Shown piece by piece: positions 61,832 through 64,000 of a stretch of DNA of 64,000 nucleotides. Position numbers and translations under genes: made by a program. This DNA comes from Malurus cyaneus samueli. Lineage: Eukaryota; Chordata; Aves; Passeriformes; Maluridae. Under the pieces are notes generated by a model. The model was not told the origin of the DNA, did no database searches, and was given only the letters and a program-made list of their open reading frames with translations. Numbering within the stretch: position 1 is the first letter of the stretch; each line of letters opens with the position of its first letter. Location of the stretch: NCBI GenBank assembly GCA_009741485.1, contig CM019219.1, forward strand, positions 30,933,200 through 30,997,199. Direction: 5' to 3'.

Positions 61832-64000
61832 CTGGAAAACAGGCACAGCAAAAAGCACAAATGTTCAGAGTCTGGCGGGATCGCACCCCAGCGCCACCTC
61901 CCGCGCCCCCACCTCCCGCCGGCCCCTTCCCCAATGCCTGCGCCAGGCACTTGGTCCCAGCCACCGCAGGGACAGCCACAAACCAGGAGCACCTGTCAGG
62001 AACAGCCTCTTCCCTTTCCATCTGTCACCCCACAGGGTTCCCCCCCTCTGCCAAGTTTACCTCCACACACCTCACTCTCCACACATGTAGTCGAGAGTCT
62101 ATAACAGAACAGCTGTGATTTGCTTTCTTCACCTAACATGTATTTTTAAAGCCACATGATCAACCTGTTTCAAGACATCAATTTAGCTTACTACCCAGGC
62201 ACAGAGTAGAAATCATATCAAAGCACGAGTCTGTAAAGGTTAAAGAGAGATTTTTGCATAACCAAGATGAATGTTTACAGAGTTGTGGATTAACAGGTTC
62301 ATTCTCTTTGGTTGTTTTCCATGCCAACATTGCTTTTTTTGTGTCCTTACAAAGGGAAGCTAAACTCTGAGACACAACTAGTAAACATGCCCATTCATAG
62401 AAGAACAAATTGTTCCAACATAAAAAGTAGTAATTGTAATACTGAGCTATAAAAATAAAAAACACCCTGGTAAGAAGAAAGCACGCGAATGGCTTGTATG
62501 TTCTGCAAACTCAGCAAGGGCAATTTTTTTTGCCCATGAAAATCTAGAATCAGACTGATTTAAAGTCTATCTTTTAGATTATATTATACTGGTCATATAT
62601 ACTAATCCTCCCCCACAGTAAAGTAACAGCTCTGGCACAAAACAGCCCAACTGCAAAACAGAGTAAAACATAACACCAGCTCTCACCTGTCTCTGGTGGT
62701 TTATGTTTCAGTGGCTAGCCTCAGATTTTTAAACAGCTGTGGTCAAATTTGGGCATTCCTATAGTCTGGGATACTTTTCCTTTGCTGATTGCTAAAACAC
62801 AGCTGCCAAACCTACATTTCTATAAAGGTATCTCACAGGGAGGGCTTGTTTAAGTAAATCTCTAATGAAGTTTGCAAACAAAACCCAGATTGTTGATTAT
62901 TCCTCGGCCAAATTGTCCAGACCTCTGTGTTTTATAAGGTTGCCTTTGATAATCTACTTAAGATGGCTTTAATTGCAACTTCACTTGTTCTCTGAAGCCT
63001 GACAGCCAAACCAAGGACAGTTTCCACTAATCTTTCTTGAAAGCAGGACCTTTTGCCCTGATGGTCACTGCATTGACAGCTCTAGAAATGCACTGTGATA
63101 TCTACTGTATTTACCCTTCATTTCTATCAGTTTTGACAATGAAAATCAGTCATTTTCAATTTGCCTCCTCTCAACTGCATCTTCAGTTTCCCAGGGCCAG
63201 GTCAAACAGGCAGCTCACAGGAAAAGAGAAGTTGGCACTCAACAGCTGTAACTAAAGTAGGAAGTTGTATGTTTCAGTAAAAGTAATGTAAAAGATGCCT
63301 GTGGGGAACCAAAGAGCAAATTTGCCTTTTTCCATTTGAAATAACCAAGTCTTCTGGACTGACACTATGTGCTACGGTTGAGCAAACAGGACCACCCCTC
63401 CACCTGAAGAAAAACAGGTTTTAAAATACAAAACTATCTGAGAAAAACACAGCTACAGCCCCACATCCTGTACAAATCCATCTCTGTTGCCTTGGCATCA
63501 ATATTATATTATTAACAAAGTCAGATGCTTCAAGGATCAGAAGTACCACCACATGCAAATTGGTTTTCAGAACTAATTTTTACCTAAAGAGGGGAATTTT
63601 AATCCTTCCAAAAATAGTACCAGATACAATAACAAGTGGGCAGAATTCACAGTGAGACACAAACCCTCCTCAGTCAGAGAGAAATACCCCAAAGACTTTT
63701 TACAGACCTGTTTTACCTGATCCCATGGCACAGCTAGCACTGATACGAGGTTTGCACTGCTTCACTCTCCCTCTTTACACAACATTAATCATCCATTTTT
63801 CAAACACTTGCACAGCAAGACTCAGCCTTTCTACCAGATGTGAACAGCAGCCCAAAACCACGGTTCTCAGAAACTCCAAAACCCCGCTAAACCCAGCATT
63901 ATCCCATTACAAAACAACCGTGTAACTGGAAGATGGTATCAGGTAGCATATGCGAAGACTTTACCTTAAGGCCATGAGTATCTGATACATACAAGCTCTG
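61832..64000 (-). other. MCU: MCU intron 1 (3' part)
   Basis: Extends to the window edge. Holds the G-rich/CpG-containing block at 61870-61990, then unique AT-rich sequence. No exon 1 candidate (mitochondrial presequence) is visible. Confidence 0.7.
61900..61932 (-). promoter_or_regulatory. G-quadruplex-forming motif upstream of MCU exon 2
   Basis: Five consecutive G-runs of 3-5 on the MCU transcript strand (plus-strand C-runs at 61929-61932, 61923-61926, 61915-61917, 61906-61910, 61900-61902) with loops of 2, 5, 4 and 3 bases. This satisfies the G3+N1-7 rule with one spare run. It sits 69-101 bases before the exon 2 acceptor. Confidence 0.6.

Noticed and set aside
61764..61858. Apparent in-frame start just upstream of MCU exon 2, reading straight into it
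   Set aside because: The codon at 61856-61858 is GTG on the minus strand, not ATG, and an in-frame TGA (61865-61867) lies just before it. It is intronic read-through of the acceptor.

Overview
The window is nuclear DNA from a bird. All coding sequence is split into short exons with GT-AG splice sites (one GC-AG exception). CR1 LINE fragments of the avian type are scattered through it, and one avian-type ERV LTR sits in an intron. Gene order and orientation, P4HA1 (+), PLA2G12B (+), OIT3 (-), MCU (-), match the conserved vertebrate block known from human 10q22. Every gene was identified by reading exons and comparing them with remembered vertebrate family sequences. No search was run.

Layout: (1) 62-4136 holds the 3' half of the P4HA1 coding region, including the duplicated alternative exons and all catalytic residues. 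A 3'UTR follows, probably ending near 7385, and is broken by an 815-base assembly gap. (2) 7386-11970 is intergenic, with a large CR1 fragment and a GC-rich block carrying AP-1-like sites and a TATA-like element. (3) 12129-19908 is the complete four-exon PLA2G12B gene with a recognisable liver-type promoter. (4) 24163-44234 is the complete nine-exon OIT3 gene on the minus strand, damaged only by a false duplication around a small gap in exon 6. (5) 44300-49280 is intergenic. (6) 49280-61831 is MCU exons 2-8 plus its 3'UTR, on the minus strand. MCU exon 1, with the mitochondrial targeting sequence, lies beyond the right end.

Functionally the four genes are not an operon. P4HA1 is the catalytic subunit of ER collagen prolyl 4-hydroxylase. 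PLA2G12B is a catalytically dead phospholipase-fold protein of the liver/intestine lipoprotein pathway. OIT3 is a liver-specific secreted ZP-domain protein. MCU is the pore of the mitochondrial calcium uniporter. PLA2G12B and OIT3, both liver genes, converge tail to tail.

I found no undescribed multi-gene system. The items most worth a second look are: the GC donor and 61-base spacer of the P4HA1 alternative exons; the RDEL ER-retrieval tail of PLA2G12B beside its missing catalytic histidine; a DR1 HNF4-type site at its promoter; the false duplication in OIT3 exon 6; a perfect 20-bp hairpin in an OIT3 intron; a G-quadruplex motif just upstream of MCU exon 2; and a sense-oriented LTR in an MCU intron.
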